NCBI GenBank assembly: GCA_027056155.1
Contig: JALULR010000242.1
Span: 1 to 5,926 of the forward strand
Direction of reading: 5' to 3'
Origin: DHVE2 group archaeon
Lineage (GTDB): Archaea > Thermoplasmatota > Thermoplasmata > Thermoplasmatales > Aciduliprofundaceae
Length of the DNA: 5,926 bases
Part shown: positions 1-5,851 of the stretch, in pieces
How the letters are laid out: each line of letters starts with the position of its first letter
Numbering within the stretch: position 1 is the stretch's first letter
The notes under the pieces: model-generated
The model's input: the letters and a program-made list of their open reading frames with translations, nothing else
The model's database searches: none
What the model was told of the DNA's origin: nothing
Position numbers and translations under genes: made by a program

Positions 1-1295
1 ATTTTTCACTTGATGTGACACGATTAGCTACAAAAGAAATTGATGAATCAGGCTCTTTTGGTGCAGATACTGATAAGATTGCAACAGCAGATGGTTCAAT
101 GACACTTGATATTAAAGATACTACTGTGAAATTTCTCGGAGATACCTTAAAAATAGGTGTTTCTCTTGAGATGCTAGGTAGAGTATTCAGCGGTACCGGA
201 AAGCCCATTGATGGCGGGCCTGATATTGTGCCCGAAGATATGCGAGATATAAATGGCTATCCAATAAATCCAGCAGCTCGAGCTTATCCTCGTGAGTTTA
301 TCCAGACAGGTATATCCACCATTGACGGTATGAACACGCTTGTGCGCGGGCAGAAGTTGCCTATATTCTCCGGCTCCGGGTTGCCGCACAACGACATAGC
401 CGCCCAAATTGCTCGCCAAGCGAAGGTCCGTGGCGAAGGCGAGAAGTTTGCTGTAGTATTTGTTGCAATGGGTATAACTGCGGAGGAAGCAAACTTTTTC
501 CGTAGAGAGTTTGAGAGAACTGGAGCGCTAGAGCGTACTGTGCTCTTTGTAAATCTTGCAAATGACCCTGCTATTGAGAGAATAGTCATACCGAGAATGG
601 GGCTAACTGTTGCAGAATATCTTGCATTTGATAAGGGTATGCACGTGCTCGTTATACTGACTGACATGACCAATTACTGCGAAGCTCTGCGTGAGATATC
701 TGCCGCTCGCGAAGAAGTGCCCGGAAGAAGAGGGTATCCGGGTTATATGTACACAGACCTTGCTACAATTTACGAGCGTGCGGGTAGAATAATCGGAAAC
801 AAGGGAAGCATAACGCAGATTCCCATACTTACAATGCCTGACGATGATATGACCCACCCGATTCCAGACCTGACTGGATACATTACAGAGGGTCAGATTG
901 TGTTGAGCAGAGAGCTGCATCGCCGTGGTATATACCCGCCAATTAACCCATTGCCTTCTCTTTCACGTTTGATGAAGGAGGGTATTGGCAAAGGCCATAC
1001 TCGAGAGGACCATTCAGGTGTGGCAAATCAGTTATATGCTGCATACGCCGAGGGCTTACGACTAAGAGACCTTGTGGCTGTGGTGGGTGAAGAGGCATTA
1101 ACAGAAGAGGACCGCATACTTTTGAAATTTGCAGACGAATTCGAAGCTAGATTTATCACGCAGGGCGCTGATGAAGACCGCAGCATAGAAGATACACTTG
1201 GCATAGCGTGGAACCTGTTTTCCATGTTGCCGAGAAGCTATTTAAAGAAGATTGATAGAGAGTATATAGACAAGTACTTGCCAAAAAGCTCTTAA
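1..1295 (+). CDS. atpB: A-type ATP synthase subunit B, 5'-truncated by the window edge
   Basis: Non-catalytic (regulatory) B subunit of the A1 head of the archaeal A1A0 ATP synthase, alternating with catalytic A subunits at the inner face of the membrane. The frame is open from base 3; the GTG at 15 is not the start, since family members are about 460 residues and the N-terminal beta-barrel is incomplete. Counting from codon 15, hallmarks are [17 protein letters not shown] (53-69), the [20 protein letters not shown] stretch (98-117), FSGSGLPHN (118-126) in place of a catalytic P-loop, [60 protein letters not shown], and a helical C-terminus ending [14 protein letters not shown]. The match is unambiguous from about residue 30 on. 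The first ~30 visible residues, where a motif like VVQVFEGTSGL is expected, are poorly recognisable though in frame. Subunit D, which usually follows B, is missing; trkA comes next. Confidence 0.97.
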   Translation, partial: FSLDVTRLATKEIDESGSFGADTDKIATADGSMTLDIKDTTVKFLGDTLKIGVSLEMLGRVFSGTGKPIDGGPDIVPEDMRDINGYPINPAARAYPREFIQTGISTIDGMNTLVRGQKLPIFSGSGLPHNDIAAQIARQAKVRGEGEKFAVVFVAMGITAEEANFFRREFERTGALERTVLFVNLANDPAIERIVIPRMGLTVAEYLAFDKGMHVLVILTDMTNYCEALREISAAREEVPGRRGYPGYMYTDLATIYERAGRIIGNKGSITQIPILTMPDDDMTHPIPDLTGYITEGQIVLSRELHRRGIYPPINPLPSLSRLMKEGIGKGHTREDHSGVANQLYAAYAEGLRLRDLVAVVGEEALTEEDRILLKFADEFEARFITQGADEDRSIEDTLGIAWNLFSMLPRSYLKKIDREYIDKYLPKSS

Positions 1296-1301
1296 TTACC
1301 C

Positions 1302-1327
1302 TTGTTTTTATTTTTGATTTGTTTCTT
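1302..1327 (+). terminator. T-rich terminator after atpB
   Basis: Just after the TAA of atpB there is a run of thymines broken only by single other bases (TTGTTTTTATTTTTGATTTG and beyond) with no stem-loop. Archaeal RNA polymerase terminates on such T-tracts. It suggests the ATP synthase operon ends here and separates it from trkA, which has its own promoter. Confidence 0.6.
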
Positions 1328-1350
1328 GGTGCGGCATTGCTTTTGCTCTG

Positions 1351-1367
1351 CAAAAATCTTTAAATCT
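1351..1367 (+). promoter_or_regulatory. Promoter of trkAH (BRE/TATA), leaderless start
   Basis: A purine-rich BRE-like CAAAAATC is followed by the TATA-like CTTTAAATC (1358-1366). The box centre near 1362 is about 26-27 bases upstream of the ATG at 1389, the normal archaeal distance to the transcription start. The mRNA would therefore begin at or within a base or two of the start codon. No Shine-Dalgarno sequence precedes 1389, which fits a leaderless message. Confidence 0.6.
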
Positions 1368-1388
1368 ACCTTTACATTATCCGCTCTC

Positions 1389-2039
1389 ATGTATATTATC
1401 GTTATTGGTGGTGGCAGGATTGGGGAATACCTTGTGAGCATGCTTATAGAGGAAGGACATGACATTGCGGTAATTGAGAAAGATACCGAGCGTGCAACTC
1501 ACATGGCTGAAAATTACGATATATTAGTCATAAAGGGTGACGGTGGTGAGGCGAAGTTTTTGGAAGATGCTGGTATACACAAAGCGGACGTGCTCGTAGC
1601 ATGCAGTGGCAATGACCAGATTAACTTTGTAGCGTGTCAGCTTGCTAAAAGCACGTATAATGTAAGTAAAGTGATAGCGAGAACCACCAACCCTAGTAAC
1701 AAGGCTTTATATGAGAAGTTAGGTGTGGATGTAGTGGTGAGCACAACGGAAGCATCAGCCAAGGCCATTTACGCAGGAATAAAGGGATTTTCAGCGGTGC
1801 TAACCTTTAGCAGTGATGTGGAGCTTATTTATGCCACTGTAAGCAAAGACTCACCTCTTAATTCTGCAAAGGTAAGTGAGATTCACATGCCGTGGGGCAG
1901 TATTTTAGCAGCTATACTGAGAGATGGCACCATAATTATACCCACCGAGGAAGAGATGATAAAAGAGGGAGATGAAATAGTGGTAATTAATAAGAAAGGT
2001 GTTGAAACAAAGGTACGAGAGCTCATAGCTGGAAAGTGA
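1389..2039 (+). CDS. trkA: TrkA, NAD(H)-binding regulatory subunit of the Trk potassium uptake system
   Basis: Cytoplasmic RCK protein that assembles as a ring on the TrkH channel and gates potassium uptake in response to bound nucleotide. It has 216 residues, normal for a single TrkA-N plus TrkA-C protein (E. coli TrkA is a tandem duplicate about twice as long). The TrkA-N Rossmann fold starts YIIVIGGGRIGEYL (GxGxxG at 7-12) with acidic residues at the end of strand 2 (VIEKD, 28-32), then KGDGGEAKFLEDAGI and ADVLVACSGNDQINFVACQLA (67-86). TrkA-C covers about 135-216 and includes SILAAILRDGTIIIP and EGDEIVVI. The open frame extends upstream to 1302, but that extension is hydrophobic, lies in the T-rich terminator, and is not part of the family; the ATG at 1389 is set by the fold and the promoter spacing. 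trkH follows four bases after the stop codon. Confidence 0.95.
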   Translation: MYIIVIGGGRIGEYLVSMLIEEGHDIAVIEKDTERATHMAENYDILVIKGDGGEAKFLEDAGIHKADVLVACSGNDQINFVACQLAKSTYNVSKVIARTTNPSNKALYEKLGVDVVVSTTEASAKAIYAGIKGFSAVLTFSSDVELIYATVSKDSPLNSAKVSEIHMPWGSILAAILRDGTIIIPTEEEMIKEGDEIVVINKKGVETKVRELIAGK

Positions 2040-2043
2040 GATA

Positions 2044-3447
2044 ATGAATAGAGTTTGGTATTTTGTGCTCAAGCTAACTACGTATATTACGCCCTTCATG
2101 ATTTTTGATGCATTTTACGCGCTTGTTGTTGACCACAGTGCGAGTATAGCTCTAGCATTCTTGTTTCCAGCAATATGGGTCATATTCTTATGGACTTTGT
2201 TTATGAACGAGCACCCCCCTGAGAAACTCACGCTTAGAGAATCTTTTAAAATAGCAGCATTTGGCTGGCTGTTGATGTCCTTCATTGGAAGTTTGCCCTA
2301 TTTTTTGGCAGGCTACTTAAATCCATTAGACGCGTGGTTTGAGAGCATGTCTGGATTTACCGCCACCGGACTGAGCATGTTTACAGATGTAGAATCGCTC
2401 CCCCGCAGCATATTGCTCTGGCGCTCGCTCACAGAATGGATTGGCGGTGTGGGTGTTATTGCGTTGTTTCTATCCGTGATGTATCGCACGAGCAAGGTAG
2501 TGCAAACCCTTTATTTTGCTGAGGGAAGAAGCGATAAAACGGAGCCCACAATAATTGGTACAGTTAGAAAGATTTGGCTTATTTATGTTTTTTATACATT
2601 TTTCTTTGCATTCATCTTTTTCATGCTAGGTGCGCCTCTTTTTGATTCTATAAATATAGCCATGACCGCGCTAGCCACGGGAGGTTTTGCAGTTACCAAT
2701 AACAGTATTGCTGCATATTCTCCATGGGTTGCTGTGGCAATGATTTTTGCAATGGCATTTGGAGGCATATCTTTTGTGTCACACATAAATCTGTTCAAAG
2801 GAAGAATAAGAGATTTTTTCACAATTGAAGTAAAAGCAATGTTAGTCATTGTTGCTTTGTTCTTCATTATGCTAGCACCACATCTAATTACAGAGGGCTT
2901 AGGATTCTGGAGCTCAGTGCTGAGCTCTAATTTTCATATTGTATCTGCGCTTACTGGCACGGGGTTTAGTATTGGAGACCTTAGTAAGTGGTCTGACTAT
3001 GACAAGACGATACTTACGGTATCTATGGTTTTTGGAGGTGCGTATGGCTCCACCGCTTCTGCTCTAAAATTAATTCGCGTGGTTGTTTTGTTCTATGGCA
3101 TATTTTGGTATATCAAAGTTCGCCTAGCGCCGAGAAGTGCAATAATTCCCTTTAAAATAGGTAAGAAAGTTTTCGAGCCCACGGAAGTTAGAGATGTATC
3201 GATATATACAACAACATATCTTTTGTTCTTGTTTATAGGAGCAATGATATTCACACTCTACGGAAACTCGCTTGCGGATTCGCTATTTGAAGTTGCCAGC
3301 GCAGAGGGTAATGTTGGGCTAAGCGTGGGTATAACAACGCCGTTCATGCCATGGATAGAGAAACTGGTGCTTATTTTAGAGATGTGGTTTGGACGTTTGG
3401 AAATATTTCCCGTACTCATAATGTTTGTGGATATTTTTAAGAAATGA
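2044..3447 (+). CDS. trkH: TrkH, potassium channel/transporter subunit of the Trk system
   Basis: Integral membrane potassium uptake protein, 467 residues, near the usual length (about 480). It has four membrane-pore-membrane repeats. The filter loops are visible: FESMSGFTATGLSM (99-112), NIAMTALATGGFAVTNN (204-220), HIVSALTGTGFSIGD (298-312) and EVASAEGNVGLSVGI (416-430), each with its filter glycine. Other family marks are WRSLTEWIGGVGVIAL (126-141) and MWFGRLEIFPVLI (447-459). The third-repeat intramembrane loop reads GGAYGSTASALKLIR (331-345), where relatives usually have glycines after GST; the basic residues are kept. The start is ATG at 2044, four bases after the trkA stop, with GTGAG (2036-2040) just upstream as a weak ribosome-binding site. 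It is co-transcribed with trkA. The stop codon lies against the 3' end of the antisense RNA gene at 3445-3578. Confidence 0.96.
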   Translation: MNRVWYFVLKLTTYITPFMIFDAFYALVVDHSASIALAFLFPAIWVIFLWTLFMNEHPPEKLTLRESFKIAAFGWLLMSFIGSLPYFLAGYLNPLDAWFESMSGFTATGLSMFTDVESLPRSILLWRSLTEWIGGVGVIALFLSVMYRTSKVVQTLYFAEGRSDKTEPTIIGTVRKIWLIYVFYTFFFAFIFFMLGAPLFDSINIAMTALATGGFAVTNNSIAAYSPWVAVAMIFAMAFGGISFVSHINLFKGRIRDFFTIEVKAMLVIVALFFIMLAPHLITEGLGFWSSVLSSNFHIVSALTGTGFSIGDLSKWSDYDKTILTVSMVFGGAYGSTASALKLIRVVVLFYGIFWYIKVRLAPRSAIIPFKIGKKVFEPTEVRDVSIYTTTYLLFLFIGAMIFTLYGNSLADSLFEVASAEGNVGLSVGITTPFMPWIEKLVLILEMWFGRLEIFPVLIMFVDIFKK

Positions 3448-3578
3448 TATCCCCCGACATTAACAGCATCTATCATGTGTCTAGATGCCTGACCCTGTCG
3501 GGGGTTTATATGGCACCATCTGGCCCATGCATCATAGTGCGATGACTCATCACCCTCCGCCGGGGGCCCTAGTGCCGT
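3445..3578 (-). ncRNA. Candidate double-hairpin box H/ACA guide RNA
   Basis: GC-rich gene (about 57% by hand count over 3451-3576) with no supported ORF. Read on the minus strand it has two hairpins, each followed immediately by AUA (an ANA box). Hairpin 2 (3504-3451): 9-bp lower stem CCCCCGACA/TGTCGGGGG, pocket arms GGGUCAG and UGUUAA, 7-bp upper stem GCAUCUA/UAGAUGC, and a terminal K-loop GA-CACAU-GA; the upper stem lies 15 nt from AUA (3450-3448), within the 14-16 nt rule. Hairpin 1 (3576-3512): lower stem GGCACUA/UGGUGCC, then AUA (3511-3509); it can form a K-turn (GA 3557-3556 opposite UAU-GA 3536-3532) below the apical hairpin GUGAUG-AGU-CAUCGC (3553-3539). The U-G pair in hairpin 1 becomes C-A on the plus strand, so the minus strand is the one that folds. 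Archaeal H/ACA RNAs direct pseudouridylation with Cbf5, Nop10, Gar1 and L7Ae. The class is inferred; that it is a structured RNA gene is more secure. Confidence 0.62.
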
Positions 3579-3595
3579 ACTAACATTTGAGCGTG

Positions 3596-3613
3596 CAATA
3601 TATAGTTTTTCCC
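3596..3613 (-). promoter_or_regulatory. Promoter of the structured RNA gene (BRE/TATA)
   Basis: On the minus strand GGGAAAAA (3613-3606) is directly followed by CTATATATTG (3605-3596), a good archaeal BRE plus TATA box. Its centre near 3601 predicts initiation around 3574-3578, exactly where the lower stem of hairpin 1 starts (3576). No protein gene lies downstream on this strand within the window. An 8-base palindrome CACCGGTG (3615-3622) sits just upstream and could bind a regulator. Confidence 0.6.
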
Positions 3614-3645
3614 ACACCGGTGCATGTTAATGGCCATTTAATAAA

Positions 3646-4278
3646 TTATTGAGCATTTAACCTATTTAAAACACCGTCCATTCTTTCAAGCTCCAATACT
3701 ACTATTATTTTCCTGTATTCGTTTTTTGAAACAAATTCCGAGATTTTGCTAGCCATGTACTTTTCCCTTTCTTGCTCTATCTCTCTGAACGCTTTGATTC
3801 TATTTATCTCGCGGTCCCAGTGCATTACAAAGTCTTCAGGCGTGCTGTCGTCAAATCTCATTTTCCATATCTTCCGCTTTCGCATATCGTGCCTCATTAT
3901 TTTGAAGAAATCTATTTTTTTTACAAAGAGAGAGGTATATTCTTTGTCAGGCATATCTATGGGCACTATTTCCAGCTCTTTCTCTTTTAAAATGGAAAAT
4001 ACCTCTAAGTATGTAGGCACGGGAATACCAACTTCCCCGTATCTCTCCAACTTCTTAGCGTAGATTACTTCGTAGTCATCTGGCTCTATCTCGAAGGGCT
4101 CTTTCAAGTATTTTTTTAGGCCTTTGAGCTCTTCGGGAGCTATTCCAAGTAAAACCACCTCTGGCTCGAAATCATCGAATTTGACTCTTAATTCTGCCCG
4201 CTCTTTTACTAGGCCCTTTACCGTCCCAAAAAATAGGAGCTCAGCATTCGCCAGTTGCTTTTTTACGGAGCGGCTCAT
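3646..4278 (-). CDS. Diverged TraB/Tiki-like protein, function unknown
   Basis: 210 residues, soluble and highly charged, with no signal peptide or membrane segment. I do not recognise an exact family, but the order of motifs resembles TraB-type proteins: an N-terminal strand ELLFFGTVKGL (13-23) where TraB has GTaHvs; a strand plus helix PEVVLLGIAPEELKGLKKYL (39-58) where TraB has pdvVavEL; YEVIYAKKLERYG (69-81); a helix and strand ending EIVPIDMPDKEYT (103-115) like the TraB liD-T segment; REKYMASKISEF (171-182) like the R-yMa-ki element; and a last strand IIVVLELERMDGVLNRL (191-207) where TraB has vvGagHv-Gi. The usual His and Glu ligand positions read as Lys, Gly and Glu, so if the fold is right it is probably not an active metallohydrolase. 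The start ATG overlaps the upstream regulator's stop (ATGA), and GAGGAG (4295-4290) may help initiation. Fold assignment is inference. Confidence 0.85.
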   Translation of the reverse strand: MSRSVKKQLANAELLFFGTVKGLVKERAELRVKFDDFEPEVVLLGIAPEELKGLKKYLKEPFEIEPDDYEVIYAKKLERYGEVGIPVPTYLEVFSILKEKELEIVPIDMPDKEYTSLFVKKIDFFKIMRHDMRKRKIWKMRFDDSTPEDFVMHWDREINRIKAFREIEQEREKYMASKISEFVSKNEYRKIIVVLELERMDGVLNRLNAQ

Positions 4279-5201
4279 ATTCCACTACGCTCCTCAATGA
4301 CCTTTTTTAGTTCTTCTTTGTCGTAGCTCATAATCTCTCTTTTCTTTATTATTGCTACCCCGTTGTAATCCTCATACGATGATTCGGATATAACAATAAA
4401 ACCTCGTCTCTCTAGTATTTCCGAGAAAATTCGTATATTTTGAGCCTTGTATTTCAGTCTCATCTCGCTTTTTTCAAAGCCGGTGAGCATTACATCTTGT
4501 TTGTCCTTGCTTATCGCTTCGAAGGGACATTTGCGCATAAGAAATACATTATATCCCATCTCGGTAAGGCGCTGATAGATGTCATGGAACCTCGCATCAT
4601 CGCCACTTGCGATTTCTTCAGTTTTATCTGTGAAATTTAACAAGTCTATGGGCTCTATTAACTCTGTTTGCAGGTACTCTTCAAGTTTAAGTGCAATATC
4701 AACTGTAGAGCTCATACCCTCCTCGTATAATTGTATAGTTCTTCTTGATATGCCTGCCATAGCAGCTATTTCACCTAAGGATATACCGCGTCTGCTTCTT
4801 ATCTCGCGTAGCAGCTTTCCGTCTAAGTTTACGTAGAATCCTCCGGGTGCTACATAGACCATGGGTGCCACATTATCTATAATGTAGCTTCTAAATGTCT
4901 CTTTGGAAATTACAGGCACACCGTATCTGGAATATACCACATCGTCTATTATCTCACCTGCTCCGCTATGCATTCCAATAATGATTGGTGCTCCTTTGAA
5001 CATCTGACCTAAAATTTTTAGCTCTCTAGCAATATCAGGGCGCAGTGAATCTGCATTGACTAATATTTTTAAAATTAATATTATGTCGTCTCGCCTTGCT
5101 ATAAAATCAAATATCATGCTTCTTCTAACTGGTTCACCTATCGAAAACCCGCCACGAATTAATATATTTTTTATTTCGGTGCGGAGCTTTTCTTTATCCA
5201 T
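4275..5201 (-). CDS. Archaeal HTH-type transcriptional regulator with N-terminal nuclease-fold-like domain
   Basis: 308 residues. It matches the conserved euryarchaeal family known as putative HTH-type transcriptional regulatory protein. Residues about 1-125 form a restriction-endonuclease-like alpha/beta domain: IFDFIARRDDIILILKILVN (30-49), DSLRPDIARELKILGQMF, APIIIGMHSGAGEIIDDVVY and RYGVPVISKETF. A Cro/XRE HTH follows at about 128-183: GKLLREIRSRRGISLGEIAA, then AGISRRTIQLYEEG as turn and recognition helix. The remainder (200-308) is a mixed domain with QDVMLTGFEKSE (235-246). The frame opens to 5330, but the extra residues are not family-like; ATG 5201 gives the family start and sits 28 bases from a TATA box, indicating a leaderless mRNA. 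The stop overlaps the next ATG by four bases, so both proteins are translationally coupled. Targets are unknown; autoregulation is plausible. Confidence 0.93.
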   Translation of the reverse strand: MDKEKLRTEIKNILIRGGFSIGEPVRRSMIFDFIARRDDIILILKILVNADSLRPDIARELKILGQMFKGAPIIIGMHSGAGEIIDDVVYSRYGVPVISKETFRSYIIDNVAPMVYVAPGGFYVNLDGKLLREIRSRRGISLGEIAAMAGISRRTIQLYEEGMSSTVDIALKLEEYLQTELIEPIDLLNFTDKTEEIASGDDARFHDIYQRLTEMGYNVFLMRKCPFEAISKDKQDVMLTGFEKSEMRLKYKAQNIRIFSEILERRGFIVISESSYEDYNGVAIIKKREIMSYDKEELKKVIEERSGI

Positions 5202-5224
5202 ACGCCTTTGTATTGTAGTACTAC

Positions 5225-5241
5225 TATTTATAATTTTCTTG
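5225..5241 (-). promoter_or_regulatory. Promoter of the regulator/TraB-like operon (BRE/TATA)
   Basis: On the minus strand the A-rich CAAGAAAA is followed by TTATAAATA (5233-5225), a near-ideal archaeal TATA box. Its centre at 5229 lies 28 bases from the ATG at 5201, so transcription should begin at or beside the start codon. This supports choosing 5201 over the upstream ATG at 5330. Confidence 0.68.
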
Positions 5242-5257
5242 CATCGGGGGTAAGTTG

Positions 5258-5272
5258 TGTCATATACAGACA
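5258..5272. promoter_or_regulatory. Weak inverted repeat upstream of the regulator promoter
   Basis: TGTC-ATATACA-GACA, a 4-base inverted repeat with a 7-base spacer, lies about 25-45 bases upstream of the TATA box of the HTH gene. It could be an operator, perhaps for autoregulation, but arms this short occur often by chance. Apart from this and the promoter, 5242-5323 shows nothing else I can support. Confidence 0.15.
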
Positions 5273-5323
5273 ACATGTTACAGATGCTAATAGCGGGATA
5301 GGGTCGTGATATATATAACATTA

Positions 5324-5760
5324 TCAGCACTTGTGAGCAACAAACTGGTAGTAATAATGGGCAAAATGTATTCTGGAATAGTTGTGGAATTCAACCCAGT
5401 CCTCCAACTCATTTTTCTTTCCACTTTGCCGTTGGTCTCCGGGTGCCGCACTCTCGCCAGTATATGCTTTATTTCGTTTTGCAGGTGGAATATATCAAAT
5501 CCTTTCTCTCCTCGCATAGCATAGTGCTGTTAGCCGTGGTCTGTTATTATTTCTCGCAGTACGCCATACCTCCCTGGGTCTTTCATGTTAGGCGTTTTCA
5601 TAAGCTTAAACGCTGCTATAAATCTAGAATGGTCATCAACTACCGGAAACAGCTCTATATGCCAGAGAGCATTGCTGTGTTTTCTCTATATATCATTCTT
5701 CGCTCTTTTCTTTTTATTTTTTACCGTTGATTCATTTTCCCATCTCCTTCTTCTTTTACT
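5324..5760 (-). pseudogene. Decayed IS481-type transposase
   Basis: Relic of a DDE integrase-core transposase. Reading 5760 downward in one frame gives a Lys/Arg-rich stretch NKKKRAKNDI, a stop (TAG, 5688-5686), then RKHSNALWHIELFPVVDDHS, the family's catalytic-core entry. REIITDHG follows and is cut by TAA (5532-5530) where relatives have Ser. The frame continues as EIKHILARVRHPETNGKVER, the conserved end of the core with the catalytic Glu (codon 5421-5419). Beyond this the frame is lost, and the next frame (5410-5324) reads ELEDWVEFHNYSRIHFAH, recognisable as the usual W-YN--RPH segment. The linker between DDHSRF and REIITDHG looks several residues short. The first catalytic Asp is Glu (WHIEL). 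Two nonsense codons, one frameshift and a lost C-terminus make it inactive. It ends about 90 bases upstream of the HTH promoter. Confidence 0.85.
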
Positions 5761-5851
5761 GACACATGTGGGTGTATAATACAAACTTACCACAAAATCT
5801 GTGTAGTCCTGAAATTATTTCCCAGTATTAGAGATTTGCTTTTCATATTTC

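Noticed and set aside
1302..1388. N-terminal extension of TrkA back to the ATG at 1302
   Set aside because: It translates to hydrophobic, Cys/Phe-rich residues from a T-rich terminator and covers the trkA promoter; TrkA proteins begin at the Rossmann strand encoded from 1389.
3445..3578. SRP RNA, 5S rRNA, RNase P RNA, fluoride riboswitch or box C/D RNA
   Set aside because: GTCAGG and GTGATGA are suggestive in isolation, but the SRP helix 8 loop partner, 5S and RNase P signatures, the fluoride riboswitch consensus, and a properly placed D box are all missing.
3258..3617. Minus-strand ORF of 119 codons across the trkH end and the RNA gene
   Set aside because: It is antisense to conserved TrkH and reads through the hairpin stems; composition is not protein-like.
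3746..4063. Plus-strand ORFs antisense to the TraB-like gene
   Set aside because: Mirror frames of a convincing charged coding region; no promoter or ribosome-binding site and no recognisable motif.
5202..5330. 43-residue N-terminal extension of the HTH regulator to the ATG at 5330
   Set aside because: It has no family similarity, runs through the TATA box and overlaps the transposase relic; ATG 5201 fits the family and the promoter.
5287..5517. A stand-alone 76-residue protein starting at ATG 5517
   Set aside because: It is the 3' part of a transposase core whose upstream half is in the same frame behind a TAA; the downstream part after KVERK is out of frame noise.
5443..5779. Overlapping plus-strand ORFs of 64-95 codons
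   Set aside because: They are shadows of the minus-strand transposase relic, rich in Phe/Leu/Ser from its purine-rich coding strand.
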